Shown: positions 26,033-35,086 of the stretch, one piece after another | Position numbering within the stretch: position 1 is the stretch's first letter | Layout: each line of letters opens with the position of its first letter | Assembly: GCA_018332375.1 (NCBI GenBank) | Contig: BOPV01000001.1 | Location: forward strand, 2,728,001-2,792,000 | Direction: 5' to 3' | Length of the DNA: 64,000 bases | Origin: Roseiterribacter gracilis | GTDB lineage: Bacteria; Pseudomonadota; Alphaproteobacteria; BOG-932; Roseiterribacteraceae | Notes under the pieces: generated by a model | Database searches by the model: none | The model's input: the letters and a program-made list of their open reading frames with translations, nothing else | Told to the model about the DNA's origin: nothing | Translations under genes and position numbers: made by a program

Positions 26033-28324
26033 TCAGAGGCCGCCGAGGCGCCCCTCGTCGCGCACCTGCGCGTCGACGCAGGCGACGGCCGAGATATTGA
26101 CGATGCCGCGCACCGTGACCGACGGCGTCAGGATATGCACCGGCCGTTGCGCACCCAGCAGCACCGGGCCGATCGACAGACCGTCCGACAAAACCTTCAA
26201 CAGGTTGAACGAGATGTTGGCGGCATCAAGCGTCGGCATGACCAACAGGTTCGCGACACCCTTCAGCTTCGATTGCGGGAAGATCGACTCGCGGATCTCT
26301 TCCGACACGGCGGCGTCGCCGTGCATTTCGCCTTCGACCTCCAAATCGGGATCGCGCGCCAACACTTCGCCCAACGCGTCGCGCATCTTCTTGGCCGGCG
26401 GGTCGTCATGCGTGCCGAAATTGGAATGGCTCAGCATCGCGACTTTGGGTTCGAGCCCGAAGCGCCGCACCTGCTCGGCTGCGAGCAACGTCGCCTCGGC
26501 GATTTCGGCTGGGCTGGGATCGTAGCTGACATAGGTGTCGACGATGAAGAACGTGCCCTTGTCGATGATCAGCACGTTCATCGCCGCCGGCTTCTTCACG
26601 CCGCGCGCCAGCCCGATCACGTCGAGCACGTGTTTCAGATGCCGCTGATATTGGCCGATCGTGCCGCAGACCAGCGCGTCGGCTTCGCCTTTGCGCATCA
26701 GCATCGAACCGATCACGGTCGTGTTGGTGCGCATCAACTGGCGTGCATGCGCCGGCGTCACGCCGCGGCGCTGCATGAACTCGTGATAGCCGGTCCAATA
26801 TTCGTGATAGCGCGGGTCGGATTCGGGATCGACCAGATCGAAATGATCGCCGCGGCGAATGCGCAGGCCGAGCTTTTCGATGCGACGATCGACAACTTCG
26901 GTACGACCGATCAGCAGCGGCCGTGCCAGATGTTCGTCGACCACCACCTGCACCGCGCGCAAGACGCGTTCTTCTTCGCCCTCGGCGTAGCAGACGCGTT
27001 TGGGATTGGCTTTGGCGCGCGAGAACATCGGGCGCATGACCAGGCCCGAGCGAAACACGAACTGTTCGAGCGTCTCGCGATATTCGTCGAAGTCAGTGAT
27101 CGGCCGCGTCGCAACGCCCGAATCCATCGCCGCTTTGGCGACGGCGGGCGCTAGCTGCGTGATCAGGCGCGGGTCGAACGGTTTGGGAATCAGATAGTCG
27201 GGACCGAACGAAGCAGTCTCACCGCCATAGGCAGTCGCGACGACGTCGGACGCTTCCGACAAAGCGAGATCGGCCAGCGCATGCACGCAGGCGATCTTCA
27301 TCGCTTCGTTGATCGTGGTCGCACCGACATCCAACGCGCCGCGGAACACGAATGGAAAGCAGAGGACGTTGTTGACCTGGTTCGGATAGTCCGACCGGCC
27401 CGTCGCCATGATCGCGTCGGGGCGAATTTCGCGCACCAGCTCGGGCATGATTTCGGGCGTCGGGTTGGCTAGCGCCAGAATCAGCGGCTGCTTGCCCATG
27501 TTCTTGATCATCTCGGGCTTGACCACGCCCGCTGCCGAAAGTCCCAAGAACATATCGGCGCCATCGATCACCTCGGCCAAGGTGCGTGCCGAGGTTTTCT
27601 TGGCGTAGCGATCCTTGCGCGGATCCATGTGCTCGTTGCGGCCTTCATAGACCACGCCGGCAATGTCGGTGACGGTGATGTTCTCGACCGGCACGCCCAT
27701 ATCGACCAGCAGATCCATGCACGCGATCGCCGCGGCACCGGCGCCGGATGAGACGAGCTTGAACTCGTTCAGCTTGCGGCCGGTGATGCGCAGCCAGTTG
27801 GTGACTGCAGCTGCGACGATGATTGCGGTGCCGTGCTGATCGTCGTGGAAGACAGGGATCTTCATCCGCGCGCGCAGCTTTGCTTCGACCACGAAGCATT
27901 CAGGCGCCTTGATGTCTTCGAGATTGATGCCGCCGAAGCTGGGCTCGAGCGCCGCAATCACTTCGACCAGCTTGTCGGGATCGTTCTCAGCGATCTCGAT
28001 ATCGATCGCATCGAGGCCCGAGAATTTTTTGAACAGAACCGCTTTGCCTTCCATCACGGGCTTGGCGGCGAGCGGGCCGATATTGCCGAGACCGAGGACC
28101 GCAGTTCCATTCGTGATAACCGCGACTAGATTGCCGCGCGCGGTCATTCGGCTGGCTTCGGCCGGATTGGCAACAATGGCTTCGCACGCGGCGGCGACGC
28201 CGGGCGAATAGGCCAAGGCCAAGTCGCGCTGAGTCATCAGCGGCTTGGTTGGAACGATCGCGATTTTCCCGTACGGGAGCTGCGTGTGATAGGCGAGGGC
28301 GCTGTCGAATAAACTATCGGACAT
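26033..28324 (-). CDS. maeB: NADP-dependent malic enzyme fused to a phosphotransacetylase-like domain
   Basis: 763 residues, the usual length of the MaeB-type multidomain enzyme. The N-terminal malic domain has [24 protein letters not shown], and the metal/catalytic [11 protein letters not shown] Rossmann domain follows ([31 protein letters not shown]). From about residue 430 comes a phosphotransacetylase-like domain, usually inactive and regulatory ([17 protein letters not shown]). It oxidatively decarboxylates malate to pyruvate with NAD(P). It converges with the OLD-type gene with only 7 bases between stops. It was probably the original neighbour of the SDR gene before the insertion. Confidence 0.95.
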   Translation of the reverse strand: MSDSLFDSALAYHTQLPYGKIAIVPTKPLMTQRDLALAYSPGVAAACEAIVANPAEASRMTARGNLVAVITNGTAVLGLGNIGPLAAKPVMEGKAVLFKKFSGLDAIDIEIAENDPDKLVEVIAALEPSFGGINLEDIKAPECFVVEAKLRARMKIPVFHDDQHGTAIIVAAAVTNWLRITGRKLNEFKLVSSGAGAAAIACMDLLVDMGVPVENITVTDIAGVVYEGRNEHMDPRKDRYAKKTSARTLAEVIDGADMFLGLSAAGVVKPEMIKNMGKQPLILALANPTPEIMPELVREIRPDAIMATGRSDYPNQVNNVLCFPFVFRGALDVGATTINEAMKIACVHALADLALSEASDVVATAYGGETASFGPDYLIPKPFDPRLITQLAPAVAKAAMDSGVATRPITDFDEYRETLEQFVFRSGLVMRPMFSRAKANPKRVCYAEGEEERVLRAVQVVVDEHLARPLLIGRTEVVDRRIEKLGLRIRRGDHFDLVDPESDPRYHEYWTGYHEFMQRRGVTPAHARQLMRTNTTVIGSMLMRKGEADALVCGTIGQYQRHLKHVLDVIGLARGVKKPAAMNVLIIDKGTFFIVDTYVSYDPSPAEIAEATLLAAEQVRRFGLEPKVAMLSHSNFGTHDDPPAKKMRDALGEVLARDPDLEVEGEMHGDAAVSEEIRESIFPQSKLKGVANLLVMPTLDAANISFNLLKVLSDGLSIGPVLLGAQRPVHILTPSVTVRGIVNISAVACVDAQVRDEGRLGGL

Positions 28325-28399
28325 GCGCCCGACATTAAGCGTGTACGGGTTCGCGATGAAAGAGAGAGCGCCGAGGTAAACGCTCTAAGAAACAACTGA

Positions 28400-28486
28400 T
28401 GGTGCGGTCGAGAAGACTCGAACTTCCACGGGGGTTAGCCCACAGCGACCTCAACGCTGCGCGTCTACCAATTCCGCCACGACCGC
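28400..28486 (-). tRNA. tRNA-Leu (GAG anticodon)
   Basis: On the minus strand GCGGTCG and CGACCGC form the 7-base acceptor stem, followed by A and an encoded CCA. The anticodon stem CAGCG/CGCTG encloses TTGAGGT, giving anticodon GAG (codons CUC/CUU). A long variable arm typical of tRNA-Leu and a TTCGAGT T-loop are present. It is divergent from lipB. Confidence 0.95.
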
Positions 28487-28542
28487 ACGAGGTGGCGGGG
28501 TATAGCGGATCGATCCCGCAGGCACAACCGGAGAACGGCGAC

Positions 28543-29196
28543 TTGTTGGAATGGCGAATTACGCCCGGATTGACCGATTATGCGGCAGCGGTGGCGGTGA
28601 TGGAGGCACGGGTCGAGGCGATCCGTCGCGGTGAGGCGTCCGAGCTGGTGTGGCTGGTCGAGCACCCGCCCCTCTACACGGCGGGCACCAGCTCGAAGGA
28701 AAGCGACCTGATTCAGCCGCGCTTTCCGGTCCATGCCACCGGCCGCGGCGGCCAATACACCTATCATGGGCCTGGCCAGCGGGTCGGCTACGTCATGGTC
28801 GATTTGAAGGCGCGCGACCGCGCCGATCTGCGCCGCTACGTCCACGATCTCGAAGAATGGGTGATCGGCGCGCTGGCGCGCTTCAACCTGACGGCCGTCC
28901 GGCGCGAAGGCCGCGTCGGGTTGTGGGTCGAGTTGGACAAGCATGGCGGCCTGCCCGGCACCGAGGCCAAAATCGGCGCCATCGGCGTCCGCGTCCGGCG
29001 CTGGGTCGCCTATCACGGCGTCGCCATCAATCTCGATCCCGACCTGTCGCATTTCACCGGCATCGTGCCCTGCGGCATTCGGGACCACGGCGTCACCTCG
29101 CTGGTGGCGCTGGGCTATCCGGTGACGATGGCCGATCTCGACGTGGCACTGCGCCAGTCCTGGGAAGAGGTCTTCGGCGACCGGGAATTTGCCTAG
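28543..29196 (+). CDS. lipB: lipoyl(octanoyl) transferase LipB
   Basis: 217 residues from a TTG start. It moves octanoyl groups from acyl-carrier protein to lipoyl domains of pyruvate and 2-oxoglutarate dehydrogenases. Conserved features are [12 protein letters not shown], the catalytic Lys-143 in [12 protein letters not shown] and the acyl-accepting Cys-177 in VPCGI. The start is set by GGAG at 28530-28533, nine bases before TTG 28543; no ATG is available in frame at the conserved N-terminus. TTG 28546 and the farther upstream GTG 28492 are alternatives. The open frame that runs back into the tRNA is not translated. Confidence 0.93.
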   Translation: MLEWRITPGLTDYAAAVAVMEARVEAIRRGEASELVWLVEHPPLYTAGTSSKESDLIQPRFPVHATGRGGQYTYHGPGQRVGYVMVDLKARDRADLRRYVHDLEEWVIGALARFNLTAVRREGRVGLWVELDKHGGLPGTEAKIGAIGVRVRRWVAYHGVAINLDPDLSHFTGIVPCGIRDHGVTSLVALGYPVTMADLDVALRQSWEEVFGDREFA

Positions 29197-29198
29197 CG

Positions 29199-29299
29199 GC
29201 AGTATTCTTCCGTTTTATTCACCGCTCCAAAAAATATTTCGCCCGTGCAGATTGGCGAAAATCCCCCTATCACGCCCTCCGATCAGCAGTATACTTCCG
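29199..29299. repeat. pair of 14-base direct repeats downstream of lipB
   Basis: GCAGTATTCTTCCG at 29199-29212 recurs as GCAGTATACTTCCG at 29286-29299, 87 bases apart with one mismatch. Both lie in the AT-rich gap before the next gene, the second copy ending 23 bases before its ATG. They could be regulator half-sites. Confidence 0.5.
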
Positions 29300-29322
29300 A
29301 TCAAGTTTTGCGGGAGAAGGCG

Positions 29323-29826
29323 ATGGCAGAGTCGGATCCGGTGTTGAGCAAGGCCAAGGCGTGGCGCGTGGCCTATGGCGAACATGTGCGCTGGGTACGG
29401 GAACAGGCGCGGCTCGAAACCGAGCTGGTGCAGCGCGTCGGGTTTCCGGGGATCGACGTCAAAGTGCCGGGCAAACCGACGCCCGCTTTCGTGCAGGACG
29501 CCGCGACGTTGCAGCTTCTGTTGGGCAAAGGTGCGGCGGCGAAGAAAGCCGAAGGCGATCTGCGCGCAGCCTTGAAGGCCTGGAAAGCAGAAGCAGCGCG
29601 GTCGGGTTATAGCGACGCCAAGCAGCGCGAGAAGGAAACCGGCCTCGTGGCTGAACGGTTGGCGCATGAAGCGCTGACCACCAAAGCGCGCACCATCGAA
29701 GGCGCGATCGCAAAGCTCGACATTGTTCTCGAAGTCGAAGCGCCGGGTCCGGACGTCACCGAAGCACCGTGGCCGGCGCTGCGCCTGATCACCGCGGATC
29801 TACGCCGTCTGGTGAAGAGCAAATAG
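29323..29826 (+). CDS. hypothetical coiled-coil protein
   Basis: 167 residues, rich in Ala, Lys, Glu and Arg with long predicted helices, and no signal peptide or membrane segment. The start at ATG 29323 is preferred over 29245 because GGGAG lies 6 bases upstream of it. No family was recognised. It converges with the acetyltransferase gene with 7 bases between stops. Presumably cytosolic. Confidence 0.7.
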   Translation: MAESDPVLSKAKAWRVAYGEHVRWVREQARLETELVQRVGFPGIDVKVPGKPTPAFVQDAATLQLLLGKGAAAKKAEGDLRAALKAWKAEAARSGYSDAKQREKETGLVAERLAHEALTTKARTIEGAIAKLDIVLEVEAPGPDVTEAPWPALRLITADLRRLVKSK

Positions 29827-29833
29827 CCGGCGC

Positions 29834-30286
29834 TTACAGAACCAGCTTCATGCCTTCGTGCGACGCGACGAAGCCGAGCCGCTCGTAAAAGCGGATCGCT
29901 TTGTCGCGACGCTTGTCGCTGGTCAGCTGCAGCAGTACCGCACCGCGCGCTTTGGCGCGCGCGATCGCGTAGTGCACCAGCTGCTCGCCGACTTTCTGGC
30001 CGCGCATCGTACCCGCAACGCGCACCGCTTCGAGCAGCGCGCGCGTCGAACCGCGACGCGACAAATTGTGCAAGATCGTGATCTGGCAACAGCCGACGAC
30101 GACGCCGTCTTTGGTGGCGACGATCAATTCGTGCATCGGGTTGGATTCGATCGCCTCGAACGCGGTGCGATAGGGCGCAAGATCGGACGGATCTTCGCGC
30201 TTGGCGCCCAGCTCGTCATCGACCAGCAGCGCAACGATGGCGACGATGTCGTCACGGGTTGCGGGGCGGAATTGCAGTTCGCTCAT
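29834..30286 (-). CDS. GNAT-family N-acetyltransferase
   Basis: 150 residues, one GNAT domain that would transfer acetyl from acetyl-CoA to an amine. Seen are RPATRDDIVAIVALL at the N-terminus, the core strand VGCCQITILHNLSRRG, the acetyl-CoA loop region VAGTMRGQKVGEQLVHYAIARAK (R-G-x-K-V-G) and the C-terminal SDKRRDKAIRFYERLGF motif. It resembles the small AAC(3)-I/YpeA-like acetyltransferases; the substrate is unknown. It follows the N-formylglutamate amidohydrolase-like gene by 11 bases in the same direction, so the two form an operon. Confidence 0.9.
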   Translation of the reverse strand: MSELQFRPATRDDIVAIVALLVDDELGAKREDPSDLAPYRTAFEAIESNPMHELIVATKDGVVVGCCQITILHNLSRRGSTRALLEAVRVAGTMRGQKVGEQLVHYAIARAKARGAVLLQLTSDKRRDKAIRFYERLGFVASHEGMKLVL

Positions 30287-30297
30287 TGGCGTTCGCT

Positions 30298-31161
30298 TTA
30301 ATCTGCGGCGGCGGCAAGCAGCTGATCGCGCGACCAGGCGCAGATCAATTGCATCAATCGATCAAGATCGGCGCTGAGACGCGCATAGCCGTTGCTGCGT
30401 TCAAGGGTGCGTTCGTCCATGTAAAGCCGCCGATTGATTTCGAGCTGCAAGGCATGAAACCCGTAGCGCGGGCGGCCCCAGCGGCTCACCAGCTCGACGC
30501 CTTTGTACGGATCATTGACCCGCACGCTGTAGCCCATGTCGGTCAGCGCGACGCGCAGCAGATCGCGAAACGCCGGATCGCAACTGGTGCCGTCGCGATC
30601 GCCGAGAACGAAATCGGGTCGCTCCCACGTCGCACCGGCCGGCCCTGCCGACGGCATCGAATGACAATCGACAAACCAGACCGCACCGAAGCTGCGCGCA
30701 CGCGCTTCGATTACGCGACCCAGCGCGTCGTGATAGGGCCGCCAATAGTTGCTGAGACGGCGCTCGACCTCGACCGCGCCGAGCCGGCGCTTGTAGAGCG
30801 GCTGGCCGGGTTTCGCGACGCGGCGGATCAATCCCATGCCCACGCGTGATTTTTCGGTCGGCTTCAACCGGCCGGTAAAAGCCGGCTCGACCAGCAACGG
30901 ATCGAGATCGTCTTCGGCGCGATTGGCATCGACGTAGGAGCGTGGGAAACAGGCCGCCAGCAATGCCGCGCCGTGCGCCGGCGCCGTGCCGAACAGCGCG
31001 TCAACATGCGCATCTTCAGCCGAGCGCAGCGTTTCGATCGGAACGTCGGGGAGAAAATCCGCGGGATAGTCGTTGCCGCTATGCGGGCTGTCGAACACGA
31101 CCGGCGCTGGGTCGTTGTCCGTATCGGTCAGCACCAGCACGCCAGGCAGGACGAAACGCAT
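30298..31161 (-). CDS. N-formylglutamate amidohydrolase family protein
   Basis: 287 residues. Family motifs include DSPHSGNDYP near the N-terminus, the metal/catalytic SAEDAHVDALFG, YVDANRAEDDLDP, and VDCHSMPSAGP. The C-terminal NDPYKGVELVSRWG and HALQLEINRRLYMDE segments are also typical. The founding enzyme HutG hydrolyses N-formylglutamate in histidine breakdown, but no other hut gene is present, so the true substrate is open. Upstream gene of a two-gene unit with the GNAT protein. Confidence 0.9.
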   Translation of the reverse strand: MRFVLPGVLVLTDTDNDPAPVVFDSPHSGNDYPADFLPDVPIETLRSAEDAHVDALFGTAPAHGAALLAACFPRSYVDANRAEDDLDPLLVEPAFTGRLKPTEKSRVGMGLIRRVAKPGQPLYKRRLGAVEVERRLSNYWRPYHDALGRVIEARARSFGAVWFVDCHSMPSAGPAGATWERPDFVLGDRDGTSCDPAFRDLLRVALTDMGYSVRVNDPYKGVELVSRWGRPRYGFHALQLEINRRLYMDERTLERSNGYARLSADLDRLMQLICAWSRDQLLAAAAD

Positions 31162-31233
31162 GACCCTGGGGATAGAAGAACTCCGTAGCTTTGCCTAGGT
31201 TGCGTCCCGCCGCAGCCTCCAGAAAGGAAACTG

Positions 31234-31707
31234 ATGACCGCTACGCCCGAAGACACGTTGTATCTCGATCTCGAGAGTGGCCGTGTCACCATCGCACTGC
31301 GCCCCGACCTGGCGCCGAACCATGTCGCGCGGATCAAGGAACTCACCCGCGAAGGTTTTTACGACGGCGTCGTGTTCCACCGCGTCATTGAAGGCTTTAT
31401 GGCGCAGACCGGCGATCCGACCGGCAGCGGCATGGGCGGCTCGGGCAAGAAGCTGAAAGCCGAATTCAACGCGGCCCCGCACAAGCGTGGCACTTGTTCG
31501 ATGGCGCGCGCCGCCAGCCCAGATTCGGCCGACAGCCAGTTCTTCATCTGCTTCAAGGATGCCCGCTTCCTCGACCGGCAATACACGGTCTGGGGCGAAG
31601 TGACCGAGGGCATGGAATTGGTCGACCAGATCAAGCGCGGCGAGCCGGTCGAAGACCCGGACAAGATCGTGCGGATGCAGGTCGCAGCCGACGTCTCCGG
31701 CGAATAA
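31234..31707 (+). CDS. peptidyl-prolyl cis-trans isomerase, cyclophilin type
   Basis: 157 residues, a single cyclophilin domain without signal peptide, so cytoplasmic. It speeds proline isomerisation during protein folding. Motifs: FYDGVVFHRVIEGFMAQTGDP, the loop GTGSGG-like SGMGGSGKKLKAEF, SADSQFFICFKD and the active-site aromatic residue in YTVWGEV. It resembles PpiB. GGAAAC lies upstream of the ATG. It is divergent from the N-formylglutamate amidohydrolase gene across 72 bases. Confidence 0.95.
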   Translation: MTATPEDTLYLDLESGRVTIALRPDLAPNHVARIKELTREGFYDGVVFHRVIEGFMAQTGDPTGSGMGGSGKKLKAEFNAAPHKRGTCSMARAASPDSADSQFFICFKDARFLDRQYTVWGEVTEGMELVDQIKRGEPVEDPDKIVRMQVAADVSGE

Positions 31708-31759
31708 TCTTTCCGAGATCAGCTCGGCAAAACCGATCTAATCTTGGAAACTGCCGGGC

Positions 31760-32266
31760 GTGGACGACGACTGCCCGGCAATCCGCTATTGCAACGAGCC
31801 TGCCCGCGCCCTGCCCCTTCTGGTGCAGGCCGTGGTGCAGGCCGCGGTTCAAATCGAAACCTTGCAAGGCGCCCACAGCAGCGCCGACCGGCTCGACTGG
31901 TCGCCGTTGCTGCAACTCTGCGAGCGCGCGCTGCGCGAAGCAGGTCATCTCGGTTATCAGGGACACGCGACGTTGCGCGGTGCGGGTGCTGCACCCGTGC
32001 CGTCGAAAGATCCCGGCATCCGCGGCTTTGAATGGGTCGCGCGACCGAGCGCATTGCCCGGCCATGCAATCCGCATCGGCAGCGTGCGCTTGGGCGGCGT
32101 GCCCTACGCCGTCACCTGTCTCGCCGACACTGGCCGCGAGATCGCACTCGCCGATCGCAATGTCGATCCCGGCCCGTCGATCGACGCCGAAGCCATGCGG
32201 CCAGGCGTGAACCGCATCAAGTTCGATGAAGAGAAACTGATCGCGATCGTTGCGCCGGTGGACTAG
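31760..32266 (+). CDS. hypothetical protein
   Basis: 168 residues from GTG 31760, about 50 bases after the cyclophilin stop. Codon usage and GC3 match the real genes around it, so it is probably translated. No signal peptide or membrane segment is seen. The N-terminal half is helical, and the C-terminal half has a beta-rich look (IRIGSVRLGGVPYAVTCLADTG...). No family was recognised. The start is uncertain because no clear Shine-Dalgarno precedes the GTG. Its last 4 bases overlap the end of the convergent oxidoreductase gene. Confidence 0.6.
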   Translation: MDDDCPAIRYCNEPARALPLLVQAVVQAAVQIETLQGAHSSADRLDWSPLLQLCERALREAGHLGYQGHATLRGAGAAPVPSKDPGIRGFEWVARPSALPGHAIRIGSVRLGGVPYAVTCLADTGREIALADRNVDPGPSIDAEAMRPGVNRIKFDEEKLIAIVAPVD

Positions 32267-33210
32267 TTGCGCCCACCGCGCCGTGCGAGTGCAACTGCAA
32301 GCATTGCACCGGAACGTCGCGCCGCATCGACGCCGTCGCCGACGCACCAATCGCCCGCCAGCGCCAGATGTTGCTGCGGATCGAGCACGTAATCTTCACC
32401 GAGCGGCGTCGCGACGCGGGCGAAGCGCCAGCGATGCGCGGTCATGTAGCGTGCGCGTGGCAGCGCCAAACCGAATCCCATTGCTTCGCCGAAACGCTGC
32501 AAAAGTGCAGCAGCCATACGGCCAGCGGGCTGTTCGAATTGGGCGCGGCTGAAGTCCGGCGTGGCGTAAATCGTCCAGGCTTCGGGTCGCGTCACGCGGC
32601 CCGGCTTGGCGGTTTCGCGCACCGCCCGCGCCAGGATTGGATCGTTGAAGCTGATCGTGTCGAATTCGACCGGCAGTTTTTCGCCGAACGCAGCCATCAA
32701 GGTCCAACACGGATTCATCCGCACCGACGCGATGCGTGCCGACAACATCGGCGCGAGCAATTTCACTTGCGGCGCCGGCATGGTCAGCGCGACCCAGTCG
32801 AACGGGCCGATGATCTGCCCGCTCATTTCACCGAGATGCCAACGTCCCTGCAGACGCGTCATGCCGGTGACTTGGCAACCGCAGCGAACCGCAACATCGC
32901 GCGCCAATTCGCGCGCAACCGAATTCATGTCGGGCATACCGACGCGCACCGGTTTGACCGATCCGCTTTTGTCGACGAGATGCCAGCTTTGGCCGAGCGT
33001 CGAATCCGCGGCAAGGAACGGCGCGCCATAGTCGAAGCGCAGACTGTCGACGCGATGCGTCGCCAACCGGCCGCCAGGCCGCTCGTCCTTGTCGAACAAT
33101 TCGACGTCGAACCCGGCACGGGCCAGCGCACCGCCGCAGGTTAATCCGGCGACGCCAGCGCCGATAACGGCCACGCGAGTCGGACCGTCGACGCTCTGGT
33201 TCTTGTTCAT
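32263..33210 (-). CDS. FAD-dependent amine oxidase/renalase-like oxidoreductase
   Basis: 315 residues. The N-terminal dinucleotide-binding motif VAVIGAGVAGLTCGGALARAG and the following FDKDERPGGRLATHR are typical of FAD-binding monoamine-oxidase/renalase-like proteins. The C-terminal FAD motif is LALAGDWCVGDGVDAARRSG. Cytosolic, no signal. Renalase-like bacterial enzymes oxidise aberrant dihydro-NAD(P) forms, but the substrate here is not proven. ATG 33210 is used; a GTG lies one codon upstream. Confidence 0.85.
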   Translation of the reverse strand: MNKNQSVDGPTRVAVIGAGVAGLTCGGALARAGFDVELFDKDERPGGRLATHRVDSLRFDYGAPFLAADSTLGQSWHLVDKSGSVKPVRVGMPDMNSVARELARDVAVRCGCQVTGMTRLQGRWHLGEMSGQIIGPFDWVALTMPAPQVKLLAPMLSARIASVRMNPCWTLMAAFGEKLPVEFDTISFNDPILARAVRETAKPGRVTRPEAWTIYATPDFSRAQFEQPAGRMAAALLQRFGEAMGFGLALPRARYMTAHRWRFARVATPLGEDYVLDPQQHLALAGDWCVGDGVDAARRSGAMLAVALARRGGRN

Positions 33211-33228
33211 CACCGTGCGACCGGGCGT

Positions 33229-33699
33229 ATGATCTCAACCTCCATGCGAAGCTTCACAGAACGCCAGTTGGACCAATACCGATCCTTCCACCGGGATCAT
33301 CGCAACCGGCTGACCCATATTTTTGGGATTCCGGCGATCGTGGTCGCGATTGATGTCGGAACCGCCGCGGTGCGCCTGCCCGGCGGACTGACTCTGGCCG
33401 AGCTGCTGGTCGCCGCGACCTTGCTGCTGTGGCTTTGGATGGACGTGCAGTTGGGCGTCGCGCTGGCCGTACCATTGGTGTTGGTGACCTGGGGCGCGCA
33501 TCTGCTGGCTGCAAACGCGCCCGACCGCGTATTGCCCGTGTTTCTTGTGTTGTTTGTCGCTGGCTGGGCGCTGCAATTTTACGGACACAGCGCCTTCGAA
33601 GGAAAACGGCCCGCGTTCCTGTCGAATTTGTTTCAGACCCTGGTCGCGCCGCTTTTCCTGATGGATGAAGCGTTTCGCGCGATCGGCCTGCGCCACTAA
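33229..33699 (+). CDS. Mpo1-like/DUF962 membrane protein
   Basis: 156 residues with about four membrane helices. The N-terminal YRSFHRDHRNRLTHIFGIP and the C-terminal YGHSAFEGKRPAFLSNLFQT are the two conserved histidine-containing signatures of the DUF962 (YGL010w/Mpo1) family. The yeast member is an iron-dependent dioxygenase that alpha-oxidises 2-hydroxy fatty acids, so a lipid-related role is possible. ATG 33244 is an alternative start. The gene is divergent from the oxidoreductase with 18 bases between starts. Confidence 0.85.
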   Translation: MISTSMRSFTERQLDQYRSFHRDHRNRLTHIFGIPAIVVAIDVGTAAVRLPGGLTLAELLVAATLLLWLWMDVQLGVALAVPLVLVTWGAHLLAANAPDRVLPVFLVLFVAGWALQFYGHSAFEGKRPAFLSNLFQTLVAPLFLMDEAFRAIGLRH

Positions 33700-33703
33700 T
33701 TTT

Positions 33704-33940
33704 TCAGTGCAGAAACGGCGTTGCGCCGTGATCCTCGTCATCGACGAGGAAACTTGCCGTTTGCATCCAGAGCAACGCGGCGTCGTCTTCGCCCATCTCG
33801 TGCGCTTCCATGGCGAACCGAACCGCAGCGCGGGCGGCATGCGGCCCGAAAATCGCGCGCAACGCCTGTGCGCGCGCCTCGGACGTGCCGAGAGGTGCCA
33901 AAGCTGCGTTCGATGTTGCGAAATCGGTGCGCGACGACAT
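33704..33940 (-). CDS. small hypothetical protein
   Basis: 78 residues, acidic at the C-terminus, helical, no membrane segment. The composition (Ala/Glu/Met, no runs of Arg or Pro) looks more like a real protein than a shadow frame. It converges with the DUF962 gene. No family was recognised. Confidence 0.5.
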   Translation of the reverse strand: MSSRTDFATSNAALAPLGTSEARAQALRAIFGPHAARAAVRFAMEAHEMGEDDAALLWMQTASFLVDDEDHGATPFLH

Positions 33941-34057
33941 GCCAAAAGCCTAGAGCCACAAGGGTTAGCGAAACGCTACCAGATCACGCCCTGGCGTTCA
34001 CGGCATCTTCAAGCGGTATCAACCGCCTAGTCAGACAATGCGCCTATCTAGTCGCGC

Positions 34058-34495
34058 ATGAGCACCGCAACCAACAACATCGCCCGACCGCGCTACGAGC
34101 GTTGGACGATCATCATCGGCCTCGTCGGCCTTGCCGCCGCGTTCGCGCCGACGACGGTGTTTTTGTTGTTCGCGTTGCTGCCGACGATCGCAACCGCGAC
34201 GCTGGAACAGAATCCGCGCCGCAGCGTCACGATCGCGGTCGGCGCGATCAACATTGCGGGCGCGGTGCCCGGCCTGCTGCATCTTTGGCAGAAGGGCGCG
34301 TCGATGGACGGCGCAATTCAGCTACTGAATGATCCGCGCAGCTGGGGCTGGGCCTATATGGGCGCCATCGTCGGCGGATTGATCGCCGCGATCTTGCCGC
34401 GCCTCGTCGCCGGCATCATGACCAACAAAGTGCAGCGGCAGTTGCACGAGTTGGAGCAGCGCCAGAAGCAGCTCGCAGCCCAGTGGGGCCTCTGA
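34058..34495 (+). CDS. hypothetical membrane protein with C-terminal coiled coil
   Basis: 145 residues. Three hydrophobic stretches (about 17-45, 58-75 and 95-117) suggest an inner-membrane protein. A polar, Gln/Glu/Lys-rich amphipathic tail follows (VQRQLHELEQRQKQLAAQ). No known family was recognised. It stands alone; a 7-base hairpin (34507-34513 with 34520-34526) lies after its stop. Confidence 0.75.
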   Translation: MSTATNNIARPRYERWTIIIGLVGLAAAFAPTTVFLLFALLPTIATATLEQNPRRSVTIAVGAINIAGAVPGLLHLWQKGASMDGAIQLLNDPRSWGWAYMGAIVGGLIAAILPRLVAGIMTNKVQRQLHELEQRQKQLAAQWGL

Positions 34496-34579
34496 TCACG
34501 AAAATCACCGGCTGGTGAAAGCCGGTATCGCGGTTCATCTGACCCGTGCTTGAATGCCGCCCCACCGCGCGAGGGCGTC

Positions 34580-35047
34580 ATGCAGCTGATCCGAATCCTG
34601 GTTGTTTCGGCGCTTTGCCTGGGCGCGATCGCGCAACAAGCAGCGGCGAAAACCATGCAGCAAGCAACCGGCACGTTCGAAGTCAAAGTCGCCCCGTTGA
34701 CGGCGGAAGACACGCAGGACGGCATCACGCTCGGCCGCTATTCGATCGACAAGCAATTCAGCGGCGATCTTGTCGCGTCGTCGAAAGGCGAAATGCTGGC
34801 AGTCGGCACAACGGTGAAAGGATCAGCCGGATATGGCGCCGCTGAACGCGTCACCGGCGCGCTGAAAGGCAAAAAGGGAAGTTTCGGTCTCGTGCATCGC
34901 GGCCTCATGGGCGGCGGCAAGCAAGAGATGCAGGTCGTGATCGTGCCCGATTCCGGCAGCGACGAGCTGAAAGGCATCGAGGGCACGTTGACGATCAAAA
35001 TCGCCGACGGAAAACATCACTACGCGCTCGACTACACGTTGCCGTGA
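34580..35047 (+). CDS. secreted DUF3224-like protein
   Basis: 155 residues. A cleavable signal peptide ends near QQAAAK. The mature part has the DUF3224 pattern of a small beta-barrel (GTFEVKVAPLTAE..., SIDKQFSGDLVASSKGEMLA, GKKGSFGLVHRG, VVPDSGSDELKGIEGTLTI). The family resembles allene-oxide-cyclase-type barrels; bacterial function is unknown. ATG 34580 is chosen for the signal peptide and the preceding GAGGG; the frame also opens at 34550. Confidence 0.85.
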   Translation: MQLIRILVVSALCLGAIAQQAAAKTMQQATGTFEVKVAPLTAEDTQDGITLGRYSIDKQFSGDLVASSKGEMLAVGTTVKGSAGYGAAERVTGALKGKKGSFGLVHRGLMGGGKQEMQVVIVPDSGSDELKGIEGTLTIKIADGKHHYALDYTLP

Positions 35048-35050
35048 GCG

Positions 35051-35072
35051 GCGGGTGCAGGGCTGCACCCGC
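35051..35072. terminator. bidirectional hairpin between convergent genes
   Basis: GCGGGTGCA and TGCACCCGC form a perfect 9-base stem with a GGGC loop, 4 bases after the DUF3224 stop and 15 bases before the VOC gene stop. No U run follows, so termination efficiency is uncertain. Confidence 0.45.
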
Positions 35073-35086
35073 CTGCCCATGCGCGG

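Noticed and set aside
24200..26033. Insertion sequence or integrative element carrying the OLD-type gene
   Set aside because: No transposase, integrase, inverted ends or target duplication could be seen at the borders.
28399..28542. lipB extended to an ATG-like start inside the tRNA-Leu region
   Set aside because: The extra residues lie in the tRNA gene and have no LipB similarity; the TTG at 28543 has a Shine-Dalgarno at the conserved N-terminus.
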